The notes below the pieces were generated by a model that was given only the letters and a program-made list of their open reading frames with translations, was not told the DNA's origin and did not search any database. The translations under genes were made by a program, and so were the position numbers. From Tsukamurella paurometabola (lineage in GTDB: Bacteria > Actinomycetota > Actinomycetes > Mycobacteriales > Mycobacteriaceae), in NCBI RefSeq assembly GCF_900631615.1, contig NZ_LR131273.1, positions 3,380,850-3,444,849 on the forward strand: a stretch of 64,000 nt of DNA, read 5' to 3'. Shown piece by piece: positions 47,273-56,673 of this stretch; position 1 is the stretch's first letter; the number at the start of each line of letters is the position of its first letter.

Positions 47273-48136
47273 CTACCGAGTGGTCCGGGTGTCCACGCCC
47301 ACGGGCAGCACGACCCGGTAGCCGGAGCTCGGATCGCCGGTGACCGTGGCCAATTGGTGCTCCGCACCGTCCTCGCCGAACACGTTGTCGGAGGTCACCG
47401 ACACCCGGCTCAGCGTCCGGATGGACGACTCGTAACCGGCGGTGGCGTAGACGGTCTCGCACACGTCCTTCGGGAACGCGAGCTGCGAGGTGGCGATTAC
47501 CTTGGCTGCGTCGGTGATGTCGGCGCGATCGCGATACACCTCGAAATGGACGTGCGGCCACCGTCCGGCGTAGCAGGCGGGGAAGACGCTGGTGAACCGG
47601 ACGACCCCGGCACCGTCGGCGATCTGGACGCCGCGCAGGTAGTTCTGATCGGTCGCGCCCTCGGTGTACAGCGAGTAGCGGGCCTCACGGTCGCACTGCC
47701 ACACGTACACCGCCGCGCCGGCGAACGGTGCATCGCGCGCGAGGTCGCGCACCGTCAGTTCGAGCGACATGGGGACGCCCTCGGCGGTGCCCCGCAGGTC
47801 GCCGAAGCTGGACCGGATGTCGCTGCGGATGATGCCGGCCTGCTCGAGCACGTCCGGGCCGTTGGAACCGTCGCCCGGGTACGGGCCCGCGGTCTCCTCG
47901 GGGATCTCCGCCAGAGCCACCCCGGTACCGGCCGTCGACGACGTCGCCGAGCCGGCCGGCGACGCCGTGGACCCGTTCGCCCCACACGCCGCCAGCCCCA
48001 GCCCGACGGTGCCCAGCCCGAGAAGCGACAGCATCCGGCGCCGGTTGGTCATCGTGCCGAGGTCGAAGCCCAGGCCCTGGTCGACCACCTTCTCGTCCTG
48101 GCGCGGCAGAGTTCGTCCCTGGTAGATGCGGCGCAT
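47273..48136 (-). CDS. Exported intradiol ring-cleavage dioxygenase-like protein
   Basis: 287 residues. RR-containing export signal ([21 protein letters not shown]) with a lipobox-like LAAC at about residue 51, then a low-complexity linker and the intradiol dioxygenase beta-sandwich. Iron ligands are suggested by the ARYSLY tyrosine (about 156) and [14 protein letters not shown] (about 186-199; Y, H, H). Secreted relatives in actinomycetes cleave catechols. The genuine start may be an internal methionine (MTNRRRM, residue 29), giving a normal-length signal peptide. Confidence 0.82.
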   Translation of the reverse strand: MRRIYQGRTLPRQDEKVVDQGLGFDLGTMTNRRRMLSLLGLGTVGLGLAACGANGSTASPAGSATSSTAGTGVALAEIPEETAGPYPGDGSNGPDVLEQAGIIRSDIRSSFGDLRGTAEGVPMSLELTVRDLARDAPFAGAAVYVWQCDREARYSLYTEGATDQNYLRGVQIADGAGVVRFTSVFPACYAGRWPHVHFEVYRDRADITDAAKVIATSQLAFPKDVCETVYATAGYESSIRTLSRVSVTSDNVFGEDGAEHQLATVTGDPSSGYRVVLPVGVDTRTTR

Positions 48137-48287
48137 GGCTGTCCTTCCACGCGGGGCGCTCCCGCGTCACGATGAACGCTAACCACCGATCCGCCCCGGC
48201 GTCGTCGAAGTCGCTGGGAGTCCGCTGCGAACCCGATTCCTGTCACACCCCGGCGATACGGTGCGGGCACCGTCGAAGGGAGACACC

Positions 48288-48950
48288 GTGACCGATCTGC
48301 ACGCGCTGCCCGCAGCGCTGATCGTCCCTCCGGAGAAGGCCGGGCCCTTCCTGCGCACGCTCGGCATCGATCTCGCGGACCTGTACGCCTCGATCGCGGC
48401 CGGGGAAGCCGCCGCCGCCGGGCTCGACGGCTTCGCACCGCCGATGGCGTCCGGGATCGTCCGCTGGATCAGTGTCGTCTCGGCGGTACGCCGCGGGCTC
48501 GCCGAGTCGGGGGAATGGATCCCCGGGGAGCGGCGCGGGCAGCCCGTCAGCCGGCACCTCGCCAGCGGCCGCACGCTCACCGTGATGAGCGGTGACGTCG
48601 CGACCGGGAACCCGGAGTTCGCGTTCGGGCCGCACACCGTCCGCCGCAAGGGCGCCGCCACGGCGGATTCGTTCCAGCCGGACGAGGTGCTGTTCCCCCT
48701 CTCCGAGCTGTGCCCGGTCCCTCGGTTCGACGGTGCGCTCGCCGGCACGTGGGTCTTCCTCTACCGCGCGGACGGGGACGCGGTCCACCTGGAGGTGTCG
48801 CAGCCCACCGGGTTCGATCAACACAGCGGGCAGTTCACCGGCTGGGCGGTCCGGGTGATCCTCGACGACTGGCGCCCGGCGGACCGTCGGGAACACCCGG
48901 CCGCACTGGGCGCGCACCTCGACCTGCAACTGGTCAGGTCGGTCGCGTGA
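48288..48950 (+). CDS. Conserved protein of unknown function
   Basis: 220 residues, soluble, no signal or membrane segment. AGGGAG lies upstream of the GTG at 48288. A TACGGT at 48257-48262 may be the -10. Ala-rich helical first half (1-85) and a strand-rich second half with EFAFGPHTVRRKG, WVFLYRADGDAVHLEVSQP and WAVRVILDDW. I do not recognise the family. Divergent from the dioxygenase gene and 64 bases upstream of the acyl-CoA ligase. Confidence 0.65.
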   Translation: MTDLHALPAALIVPPEKAGPFLRTLGIDLADLYASIAAGEAAAAGLDGFAPPMASGIVRWISVVSAVRRGLAESGEWIPGERRGQPVSRHLASGRTLTVMSGDVATGNPEFAFGPHTVRRKGAATADSFQPDEVLFPLSELCPVPRFDGALAGTWVFLYRADGDAVHLEVSQPTGFDQHSGQFTGWAVRVILDDWRPADRREHPAALGAHLDLQLVRSVA

Positions 48951-49014
48951 GCCCGGGCGTACGGGCTCGGCGAAACGGGACACCGCATCGTCGGGTGTGG
49001 GGTACGTATGGTCC

Positions 49015-50673
49015 ATGCCTGAACCGATCCTGCCTCTGTTGTCGACGATGCAAGACGAGCAGCTCTCGCTGGCGACGCTGCTGCGCCACGCCACCACCTG
49101 GTACGCCGACGCGGCCGAGGTCGCCACGTGGACACCCGAGAAGACCACCCGGATGAGCTTCGGCGAGATGGGGCGCGAAGCCGCCCGCCTCGCGAACGCG
49201 CTCACGGCACTCGGTGTGGTCCCGGGCGACCGGGTGGGCACCTTCCAGTGGAACAACAACGAGCACATGACGGCCTACGTCGCGATCCCCGCGATGGGCA
49301 GCGTGCTGCACACCATCAACATCCGGCTGTTCCCGGACCAGATCACCTACATCGCCAATCACGCCGCGGATCGCGTGATCATCACCGACGGCAGCCTGAT
49401 CCCGCAGCTCAACGCCGCGATTGGCGGGATGACCACGATCGAGCACGTCATCGTCGTGGACGGGAACAAGGACGAGGTCGAGGCGCCGTCCGGTGTGCAG
49501 CTGCACGACTACCGCGACCTGCTCGACGCGCAGGCCGACGCGTACGACTGGCCCGAGATCGACGAGCGCGCCGCGGCGGCCGCCTGCTACACCTCCGGCA
49601 CGACGGGCGACCCCAAGGGCGTCATGTACAGCCACCGCAGCATCTGGCTGCACTCCACCGCGGTCTGCGCGAGCTACGGCCTGGGCATGGGGCCGAACGA
49701 CACCGTGCTGCCGATCGTGCCGATGTTCCACGCGATGAGCTGGGGCACGCCGTTCGGGGCGCTCATGTCGGGCGCGTCGCTGATCCTGCCGGACCGGTAC
49801 CTGCAGCCGGAGCCGATGGCCCGCCTGCTCGCGGAGGAGAGGCCCACGATCTCGGCCGCGGTGCCCGCGGTGTGGATCGGCATCGTCAACCACCTGGAGG
49901 CGAACCCGCAGGACATCAGCCATCTGCGGCACATCGCGTGCGGCGGATCGGCGGTGCCGCTCAGCCTCGCCAAGGCCCTCGACCGGCACGGCGTGCAGAT
50001 CGTGCAGGCCTGGGGCATGACGGAGACCTCGCCGCTCGCCAGCATCGCCTGGCCGCCCCGCGGAGTGACGGGCGAGGACGCCTGGGCCTACCGGAACACG
50101 CAGGGGCGGTTCCTGCCCGGCGTCCAGGGCCGCCTCGTGGACGATCTCGGTGCCGTGGTCCCGGCCGACGGCGTGACGCAGGGCGAGGTGCAGGTCCGCG
50201 GCCCCTGGGTCACCGGCAGCTACTACAGCCCGGCCGGGACGGAGCCCGTCGGGGCCGACAAGTTCGAGGGCGGCTGGCTGCGCACGGGCGACATCGGTAA
50301 ATTGACGGCCGACGGCTACGTGACGCTCGTCGACCGCTCGAAGGACGTCATCAAGTCGGGCGGCGAGTGGATCAGTTCCGTCGAGCTCGAGAACGAGGTC
50401 ATGGCGCACCCCGCGGTCCTCGAGGCGGTGGCGATCGGGGTGCCCGATCCGAAGTGGGACGAGCGCCCCCTCGTGGCTGTCGTCCTCCAACCGGGCGCGG
50501 AGGTCACCATCGCTGAGCTGCGGGAACACCTCGCTGCGAAGTTCGCGAAGTGGCAGATCCCGGACAATTGGGCGTTCCTCGCCGAGGTGCCGAAGACCTC
50601 GGTGGGCAAGTTCGACAAGAAGGTCCTGCGCGCCCGGCACGCGGCCGGCGACCTGTCCGTCGTTCATGATTGA
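49015..50673 (+). CDS. Fatty-acyl-CoA/AMP ligase (FadD-type)
   Basis: 552 residues. Adenylate-forming enzyme: AMP-binding YTSGTTGDPKGVMYSHRS (about 187-204), QAWGMTETSPLAS (about 330), GWLRTGDIG (about 420), hinge DRSKDVIKSGGEWIS (about 437-451) and catalytic lysine in KTSVGKFDKK (about 523-532). Activates a carboxylic acid, probably a medium- or long-chain fatty acid, as acyl-AMP then acyl-CoA. ATG 49015 fits the family N-terminus; an earlier in-frame start at 48997 adds six residues. Confidence 0.92.
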   Translation: MPEPILPLLSTMQDEQLSLATLLRHATTWYADAAEVATWTPEKTTRMSFGEMGREAARLANALTALGVVPGDRVGTFQWNNNEHMTAYVAIPAMGSVLHTINIRLFPDQITYIANHAADRVIITDGSLIPQLNAAIGGMTTIEHVIVVDGNKDEVEAPSGVQLHDYRDLLDAQADAYDWPEIDERAAAAACYTSGTTGDPKGVMYSHRSIWLHSTAVCASYGLGMGPNDTVLPIVPMFHAMSWGTPFGALMSGASLILPDRYLQPEPMARLLAEERPTISAAVPAVWIGIVNHLEANPQDISHLRHIACGGSAVPLSLAKALDRHGVQIVQAWGMTETSPLASIAWPPRGVTGEDAWAYRNTQGRFLPGVQGRLVDDLGAVVPADGVTQGEVQVRGPWVTGSYYSPAGTEPVGADKFEGGWLRTGDIGKLTADGYVTLVDRSKDVIKSGGEWISSVELENEVMAHPAVLEAVAIGVPDPKWDERPLVAVVLQPGAEVTIAELREHLAAKFAKWQIPDNWAFLAEVPKTSVGKFDKKVLRARHAAGDLSVVHD

Positions 50674-50731
50674 GGACCCGCACGGGCGTGTCAGAACACC
50701 GGGGTTGACACGATGATGCATTCTGAAAGGC

Positions 50732-51982
50732 ATGCCCGAGCAGTCTCACGATCCGCGCTGGGTCGCCGCTGCTAACTGGGCGGCGGCCGGCGGTTTCGGC
50801 GTGGGCGCGATCGCCCAGCGCGAGGGGGTCACCCGGATCGACGCGCTGCTGGCCATCGCCGACGAGTGGCTCCGGTTCCCGCATCTGTTCACCGTTCCCC
50901 CCGCGGTGGTGCCCCCGGTGGGCGCCGAGCAGTGCCCGGAGTGCGGGATCTGGTTCTCCGATGTCGAGGCGCACCGCGGCGTGCACCGCCGGGGACGGCA
51001 GCGCGCCGCGGCACCGCGGCCCCGGCGCGCGAGCAGGCGGCGGACCGTCGAACCGGCGCGGCAGGGCGCCCGGCCCGCACGCCCACGTGCCTCTCCCGCG
51101 GGCCTGGAAGGCTCGCTGGACGCTCCACCGCCCGGCCGGGGGGTGCCGTTGACCGAACTGCCCCCGGACGCGCCCTGGGGCAGCTGGGCCGAGGCCGCCA
51201 ACTGGGCAGCGGCGAACGGGCTCGGGCCGAGCCGGCTCGCGGACCGGGTGGGCACCGACGCCGCCTCGGTGACGGTGGCGATCATCGACGCCTGGAGCCA
51301 CGACCCCGCGGCATTCACCGTCCCGTCGGCCGTCAACGCCCCGGGCGGCGCCCTGAAGCAGTGCCCCGCGTGCGGCCTGTGGTTCGCGAGCGTCGACAAC
51401 CACGTCGCCGCGCACGGGCGGATCAGCGGCCGGCGACGGGGCACGGCCCGTGCGCAGGCGCGCTGGGGTGCCCGGACCGAGCACGACGGGCACGCCGCCC
51501 CCCGCACCGCGTTCGAGCACGCCATGGAGCGCGCGGGCCTGCTCGATCACTTCCTCGAGCTGCGCCGGTGCGTCCTGGAGCACCTGAGTCCGGCCCAGTT
51601 CCGCACCCGGATCGATGCCACGGACGAGCGGGTCGCCGAGCTTCTGGACCGGATGGCGTCCCATTCCGGCTACGCCGACGCCCTGGGGGACCTCCTCCGG
51701 TCGCGCGCGGGACGGCTGGAGGACGACGGTGACCGGGTGCAGTGCCACCTCTGCGGCCTGTGGATGGCGATGCTCACACCGCACCTCGTGGCGCACCGGA
51801 TCGACGCGGAGGCCTACCGGCGGCGGTTCGGCCTCGCCGCTGACGACGCGCTCGCCGCGCGGAGCATGCTGCCGCTACGCCCACGCGCGCCCCGGCGCGC
51901 GCTCCGGGCCGCCGAGCCGGACGCCGCCGAGGCCGACGGTGCCGAGGCGACCGCCACCTCGGCCCCCGCCGTCACCGCCTGA
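50732..51982 (+). CDS. Protein with three C2H2 zinc-finger motifs, third MucR/Ros-like
   Basis: 416 residues. Three motifs with identical CX2CX9HX3H spacing: C68/C71/H81/H85, C211/C214/H224/H228 and C338/C341/H351/H355. The third is followed by AYRRRFGL, as in MucR/Ros regulators. Residues ~8-85 and ~150-228 are a tandem duplication (WxxAANWAAAxG ... FTVPxAV ... QCPxCGxWF). Basic Arg/Pro linker (86-125) and disordered acidic tail. Probably binds DNA and regulates genes or acts in chromosome structure; targets unknown. A perfect TTGACA stands at 50705-50710, without a clear -10. Confidence 0.72.
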   Translation: MPEQSHDPRWVAAANWAAAGGFGVGAIAQREGVTRIDALLAIADEWLRFPHLFTVPPAVVPPVGAEQCPECGIWFSDVEAHRGVHRRGRQRAAAPRPRRASRRRTVEPARQGARPARPRASPAGLEGSLDAPPPGRGVPLTELPPDAPWGSWAEAANWAAANGLGPSRLADRVGTDAASVTVAIIDAWSHDPAAFTVPSAVNAPGGALKQCPACGLWFASVDNHVAAHGRISGRRRGTARAQARWGARTEHDGHAAPRTAFEHAMERAGLLDHFLELRRCVLEHLSPAQFRTRIDATDERVAELLDRMASHSGYADALGDLLRSRAGRLEDDGDRVQCHLCGLWMAMLTPHLVAHRIDAEAYRRRFGLAADDALAARSMLPLRPRAPRRALRAAEPDAAEADGAEATATSAPAVTA

Positions 51983-52047
51983 GGAGTCCCAGCGGATCCC
52001 CAGGTGCTCCCGGGGTCGGGAGCAGGTTCGGCGCCCAGGCTCGCCGT

Positions 52048-52392
52048 ATGACAACGATGAAGAAGATGATCGGATCCACGCTCCTGGGCGCCACGGTGCT
52101 CGGCGGCCTCGCCACCATCGGCGCCGGCACCGCGGCGGCCGCGCCGAACCCCGCGCAGCCCGGTACGCCGAGTGCCGGGCAGGGGAGCCGCCCGCCCGCC
52201 GTGAAGCCCGCTCCGGCGGCCCGCCCCGCGGCGAACCGGGTGCCGCAGGCCGCGCCGCGCTCGAACGGCCAGAATCCGAACTGGCGCCCGGGCCCGGTAT
52301 ACCGCCAGGGCGCGTGGCACACCCCCGTCTGGGACCAGGGCCGCAATCACTGGGGCTTCTGGCTCGGGCCGATCTGGATCCCCGTCGGCTGA
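52048..52392 (+). CDS. Small secreted Pro/Ala-rich protein
   Basis: 114 residues. Clear signal peptide (MKKMIGSTLLGATVLGGLAT ... AAAA, cut near residue 33). Mature part is proline-rich then ends with a tryptophan-rich tail (NPNWRPGPVY, HWGFWLGPIWIPVG). No domain recognised. ATG at 52057 is an alternative start. Confidence 0.65.
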   Translation: MTTMKKMIGSTLLGATVLGGLATIGAGTAAAAPNPAQPGTPSAGQGSRPPAVKPAPAARPAANRVPQAAPRSNGQNPNWRPGPVYRQGAWHTPVWDQGRNHWGFWLGPIWIPVG

Positions 52393-52447
52393 CGTCCGTC
52401 GGCCGACGAGCCGCCCGCCCACACCCGAACCTGTCGGCCACCCGTCC

Positions 52448-52453
52448 TAATCT
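52448..52453 (+). promoter_or_regulatory. Candidate -10, leaderless uvrC
   Basis: TAATCT followed by 6 bases and the uvrC GTG at 52460; no ribosome site. Fits the leaderless pattern. Confidence 0.55.
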
Positions 52454-52459
52454 GGACGG

Positions 52460-54457
52460 GTGGCCGATCCGCAGAATTACCGTCCCGCACCGGGCACCAT
52501 CCCCACGCAGCCCGGCGTGTACAAGTTCCGGGACAAGCACGGCCGCGTCATCTACGTCGGCAAGGCGAAGTCCCTGCGCAGCCGCCTGAACTCCTACTTC
52601 GCCGACGTCTACGGCCTGCACCCGCGGACCCACCAGATGGTCACCACCGCCGCGTCCGTCGAGTGGACCGTCGTGAGCACCGAGGTCGAGGCGCTGCAGC
52701 TCGAGTACAACTGGATCAAGGAGTTCGACCCGCAGTTCAACGTCCGCTACCGGGACGACAAGACGTACCCGATGCTCGCGGTCACCCTCAACGAGGAGTA
52801 CCCGCGGCTCTACGTCTACCGTGGCCCCCGGCGCAAGGGCGTGCGCTACTTCGGCCCCTACAGCCACGCCTGGGCCATCCGCGAGACGCTCGACCTGCTC
52901 CTGCGAGTCTTCCCCGCGCGCACCTGCTCGGCCGGGGTGTTCAAGCGGCACAACCAGATGGGACGCCCGTGCCTGCTCGGCTACATCGATAAATGCTCGG
53001 CGCCCTGCGTCGGACGGGTCAGCGCGGCGGAGCACCGGCAGATCGTCGAGGACTTCTGCGACTTCCTCGCCGGCAAGACCGACAACCTCATCAAGCAGCT
53101 CGAGAACGAGATGCTCGGCGCGAGCGAGGAGCTCGACTTCGAGCGCGCTGCGCGCCTGCGGGACGACGTCGCGGCCCTGCGCAAGGCCGTCGAGAAGCAG
53201 GCCGTCGTCCTGGGTGACGGCACCGACGCCGACGTCATCGCCTTCTCCTCCGACGAGCTCGAGGCGGCCGTTCAGATCTTCCACGTGCGCGGTGGGCGCG
53301 TCCGCGGGCAGCGCGGCTGGGTCGTCGAGAAGCCGGGCGACGCGGAGCAGAACGAGCACGCGGAGCTGTTGGAGCAGTTCGTCACGCAGTTCTACGGCGA
53401 GGAGGTCGAGCGCGCGAAGCAGTCGGGCGACGGGGCCGCCAACCCCGTGCCGCGCGAGGTCCTCGTCCCTGTGCTGCCGGACGATGCGGACGAGCTGCAG
53501 GATTGGCTCACCGGGCTGCGCGGCGCCCGGGTCTCCCTGCGCATCCCGCAGCGCGGCGACAAGCGCACGCTCATGGAGACCGTCGAGCGTAATGCCGTCG
53601 AGGCCCTGCACCAGCACAAGCTCAAGCGCTCCGGCGATCTCACCGCCCGCTCGGCCGCCCTGCAGGGGCTGCAGGACGCGCTGGATCTCGACGAGGCGCC
53701 GCTGCGCATCGAGTGCGTCGACATCAGCCACATCCAGGGCTCCGACGTGGTGGCCTCGCTCGTCGTCTTCGAGGACGGCCTGGCCAAGAAGTCCGACTAC
53801 CGCCACTACGGGATCAAGGAGGCCGCGGGCGACGGCCACAGCGACGACGTCGCATCGATCGCCGAGGTCACTCGTCGCCGGTTCCTGCGGCATCGCGCGG
53901 ATGCCCGGCAGGCCGAGGGGGAGGACGCGGCGGACGAGGCCGCCGGTGACAACGGGGGAGACCTCGCGCCGGAGGCGGCGATCGACCCGCAGACGGGGCG
54001 CCCGCGCCGGTTCGCCTACCCGCCCAACCTGTTCGTCGTCGACGGGGGTGCGCCGCAGGCCGCCGCGGCACAGGAGGTCCTCGACGAGCTCGGCGTCACC
54101 GACGTGGCCGTCGTCGGACTCGCCAAACGGCTCGAGGAGGTGTGGGTTCCCGGTGACGAGGACCCGGTGATCCTGCCGCGCAGCTCGGACGCGTTGTTCC
54201 TGCTGCAGCGCGTGCGCGACGAGGCGCACCGGTTCGCGATCTCCTTCCACCGCAGCAAGCGGTCCAAGCGGATGACGGCGAGCGCGCTGGATGCGATCCC
54301 CGGCCTCGGCGACACCCGGAAGACGGCGCTCCTGCAACACTTCGGCTCCGTCACCAAGCTCCGCGAGGCCAGCCTGGAGGAGATCGTGGAGGTGCCGGGA
54401 ATCGGGCTGACGACGGCCCGCACCGTGCTCGACGGCCTGCGCACCGACGGCGCGTGA
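52460..54457 (+). CDS. uvrC: Excinuclease ABC subunit C
   Basis: 665 residues. Makes both incisions in nucleotide excision repair. GIY-YIG nuclease at the N-terminus ([20 protein letters not shown], about residues 19-38), UVR motif (about 207-242), RNase H-like second nuclease domain (about 395-560; [17 protein letters not shown]) and tandem helix-hairpin-helix (about 610-665: [23 protein letters not shown]). Stop overlaps the transporter gene (GTGA). Confidence 0.96.
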   Translation: MADPQNYRPAPGTIPTQPGVYKFRDKHGRVIYVGKAKSLRSRLNSYFADVYGLHPRTHQMVTTAASVEWTVVSTEVEALQLEYNWIKEFDPQFNVRYRDDKTYPMLAVTLNEEYPRLYVYRGPRRKGVRYFGPYSHAWAIRETLDLLLRVFPARTCSAGVFKRHNQMGRPCLLGYIDKCSAPCVGRVSAAEHRQIVEDFCDFLAGKTDNLIKQLENEMLGASEELDFERAARLRDDVAALRKAVEKQAVVLGDGTDADVIAFSSDELEAAVQIFHVRGGRVRGQRGWVVEKPGDAEQNEHAELLEQFVTQFYGEEVERAKQSGDGAANPVPREVLVPVLPDDADELQDWLTGLRGARVSLRIPQRGDKRTLMETVERNAVEALHQHKLKRSGDLTARSAALQGLQDALDLDEAPLRIECVDISHIQGSDVVASLVVFEDGLAKKSDYRHYGIKEAAGDGHSDDVASIAEVTRRRFLRHRADARQAEGEDAADEAAGDNGGDLAPEAAIDPQTGRPRRFAYPPNLFVVDGGAPQAAAAQEVLDELGVTDVAVVGLAKRLEEVWVPGDEDPVILPRSSDALFLLQRVRDEAHRFAISFHRSKRSKRMTASALDAIPGLGDTRKTALLQHFGSVTKLREASLEEIVEVPGIGLTTARTVLDGLRTDGA

Positions 54458-55521
54458 ACGCGGCCGACGTGGCGGCGCAGGTCGCGCCCGTACTCGTTTT
54501 CCTCCTCGCGATCACCGTGGTCGCCGAGATCGCGCAGGCGGCCGGCGTCTTCGACGCCCTCGGCGTGCTCGCCGCTCGGCTCGGCCGGGGCCGGGTGCCG
54601 CTCATGTGGTTGTGCACGGTGGCGGCGGCGTGCGCGGCGACGATCGTGCTCAGCCTCGACACCACGGCGGTGCTGCTGACCCCCGTCGTGCTGGCGGCGG
54701 CGACGCGACTCGGGCTGGCGCCGCTGCCCTTCGCGATGACCACGGTGTGGCTCGCCAACACCGCCTCCCTGCTGCTGCCGGTCTCGAACCTGACCAACCT
54801 GCTCGCGGTGTATCACCTGGACGGCGGTGTGCGGGCCTACGTCGCGTTGTCCTGGCGGCCCGCGATCGCGGCGATCGCGGTCACCGTCGTCGTGCTGTGG
54901 CTGCTGCACCGCCGCGACCTGCGCGGACGGTACGCGATCCCCGACCACGAGCCGCCGGCGGACCGCGTCCTGTTCCGGATCGCGGCGGGGGTCTGCCTGG
55001 CGCTGGGCCCGGCGTTCGTGCTCGGCGTGCCGCCCGCCGCCGCGGCGACGGCGGCGGCCCTCGTCCTGGTCGCGACGCTCGCGGTCCGGTCGCCACGGCG
55101 GCTCCGCGAGATCGTGGTGCCGTGGCGGATGGTGCTGATCCTGGGAGCCGTCTTCGCCGGGGTGCAGTTGCTCCTCGCGGTCGGGCTCGAGGGCGTTCTA
55201 CGCGACGTCGCGGGGGCGGGCACGGCACCATCGGACCTGCTGCGCGTGGCGGGCGCCGGGGCGCTCGCCGCGAACGGCGTCAACAACCTGCCGGCGTACC
55301 TGGCCCTCGAGCCGGTCGCCGCGGGTGAGCCGCTCCGCCTGATGGCGTTGCTCATCGGCGTCGGTGTGGCGCCGATCGTCACCCTGTGGGCCTCGCTCGC
55401 CACCCTGTTGTGGCGGGAGCGGTGCGCCCGCGCGGGCGTGCGGATCTCGGCCGGGCGGTTCGCCGTGCACGGTCTGGTGCTCGCCGTTCCCGCGACCGTT
55501 GTCGCAGTTCTGGTTCTTTGA
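54454..55521 (+). CDS. ArsB/SLC13-like anion transporter
   Basis: 355 residues with about 10 hydrophobic segments; belongs to the ion-transporter superfamily by its two inverted hairpin regions: [13 protein letters not shown] (about 70) with NLTNLLAVY, and [14 protein letters not shown] (about 272). Smaller than ArsB (~430). Possible substrates are arsenite, dicarboxylates or other anions; no ars genes adjoin. GTG start overlaps uvrC, so it is cotranscribed with a DNA repair gene. In Mycobacterium uvrC is followed by rapZ instead. Confidence 0.8.
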   Translation: MNAADVAAQVAPVLVFLLAITVVAEIAQAAGVFDALGVLAARLGRGRVPLMWLCTVAAACAATIVLSLDTTAVLLTPVVLAAATRLGLAPLPFAMTTVWLANTASLLLPVSNLTNLLAVYHLDGGVRAYVALSWRPAIAAIAVTVVVLWLLHRRDLRGRYAIPDHEPPADRVLFRIAAGVCLALGPAFVLGVPPAAAATAAALVLVATLAVRSPRRLREIVVPWRMVLILGAVFAGVQLLLAVGLEGVLRDVAGAGTAPSDLLRVAGAGALAANGVNNLPAYLALEPVAAGEPLRLMALLIGVGVAPIVTLWASLATLLWRERCARAGVRISAGRFAVHGLVLAVPATVVAVLVL

Positions 55522-55559
55522 CGCGTCAGGTAAACCGGTCCCGCCCCGCGGCGCGAGAC

Positions 55560-55578
55560 TTAGTGTAGCGTCGCCTTA
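55560..55578. promoter_or_regulatory. Weak IdeR/DtxR-like box before the iron transporter
   Basis: TTAGTGTAGCGTCGCCTTA matches 13 of 19 positions of TTAGGTTAGSCTWACCTAA. It lies 49 bases upstream of the substrate-binding protein gene, where an iron repressor would be expected. The score is marginal. Confidence 0.4.
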
Positions 55579-55626
55579 CTCGCGGACGCCGTGAGTGATT
55601 TCGTTGCTCAAGAAAAGGATTCGACG

Positions 55627-56673
55627 ATGTCGTTGCGCACGCGCTCCACACTGGCCGCCGCAGTGGTGGCGGTGGCCTCCCTCACGATCACGGCCTGCGG
55701 GTCGAGCGGCGACGGTGCGGCACCGTCGAGCTCCGGCGCCGCGGGTGGCGACCTGACCCTGTACAACGCCCAGCACGACACCCTCGCCAAGGAGTGGGTG
55801 GAGAAGTTCACCGCGGAGACCGGCATCAAGGTCACCATCCGGCAGGGCAAGGATTCCGAACTGGCGCAGCAGATCATCGCCGAGGGGGACCGCTCGCCCG
55901 CCGACGTCTTCCTCACGGAGAACTCGCCGGCCATGACCCAGGTCGAGAACAAGGGCCTCTTCGCCGACGTCGATCCGGCGACCCTCGCGCAGGTCGGGAA
56001 CGGACTCAAGCCCTCCACGGGCAAGTGGACGGGCATCGCCGCCCGCTCGACGGTGCTGGTCTACGACAAGCGCAAGGTGACGCCCGAGCAGCTGCCGAAG
56101 TCGATGGCCGATCTCGCCGCTCCGGAGTGGAAGGGTCGCTGGAGCGCTTCGCCGTCGGGCGCCGACTTCCAGGCGATCGTCTCCGCGTACCTGCAGCTCA
56201 AGGGGGAGCAGGCGACGAAGGACTGGCTGAGGGCGATGAAGGAGAACTCGAAGGCGTACAAGGGCAACGGCGCTGCGATGAAGGCCGTCAACGCCGGCGA
56301 GGTCGACACCGCTCTCATCTACCACTACTACTTCTACGGCGACCAGGCCAAGACCGGCGAGAACTCCGGCAACGTGGGCACCCACTACTTCAAGAACCAG
56401 GACCCGGGCGCCTTCGTCTCGATCTCCGGCGGTGGCGTGCTGAAGTCCTCGAAGAAGCAGGCGCAGGCCCAGCAGTTGCTGAAGTTCATCACCTCCAAGG
56501 CGGGCCAGGAGGTGCTGGAGAAGGGCACGTCGTTCGAGTACCCGGTGGCCTCCGACGTCCCGGCCAACCCGAAGCTGGTCCCGATGGCGGACCTGCAGGC
56601 CCCGACCGTCGACCCGGCGAAGCTCAACGGCCCGCAGGTCGTGACCTTGATGACCGAGGCGGGCCTGCTCTGA
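55627..56673 (+). CDS. fbpA: Fe3+-type ABC transporter, substrate-binding lipoprotein
   Basis: 348 residues. Lipoprotein signal with lipobox ITAC (cysteine about residue 25). Mature FbpA/FutA-type binding protein: LTLYNAQHDTLAKEW at the start and ALIYHYYFYGDQ (about 225), the tyrosine cluster that binds ferric iron. Delivers Fe3+ to the permease. ATG 55627 has AAAGGA upstream; an in-frame start at 55591 is less likely. Symbol by family resemblance. Confidence 0.88.
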   Translation: MSLRTRSTLAAAVVAVASLTITACGSSGDGAAPSSSGAAGGDLTLYNAQHDTLAKEWVEKFTAETGIKVTIRQGKDSELAQQIIAEGDRSPADVFLTENSPAMTQVENKGLFADVDPATLAQVGNGLKPSTGKWTGIAARSTVLVYDKRKVTPEQLPKSMADLAAPEWKGRWSASPSGADFQAIVSAYLQLKGEQATKDWLRAMKENSKAYKGNGAAMKAVNAGEVDTALIYHYYFYGDQAKTGENSGNVGTHYFKNQDPGAFVSISGGGVLKSSKKQAQAQQLLKFITSKAGQEVLEKGTSFEYPVASDVPANPKLVPMADLQAPTVDPAKLNGPQVVTLMTEAGLL

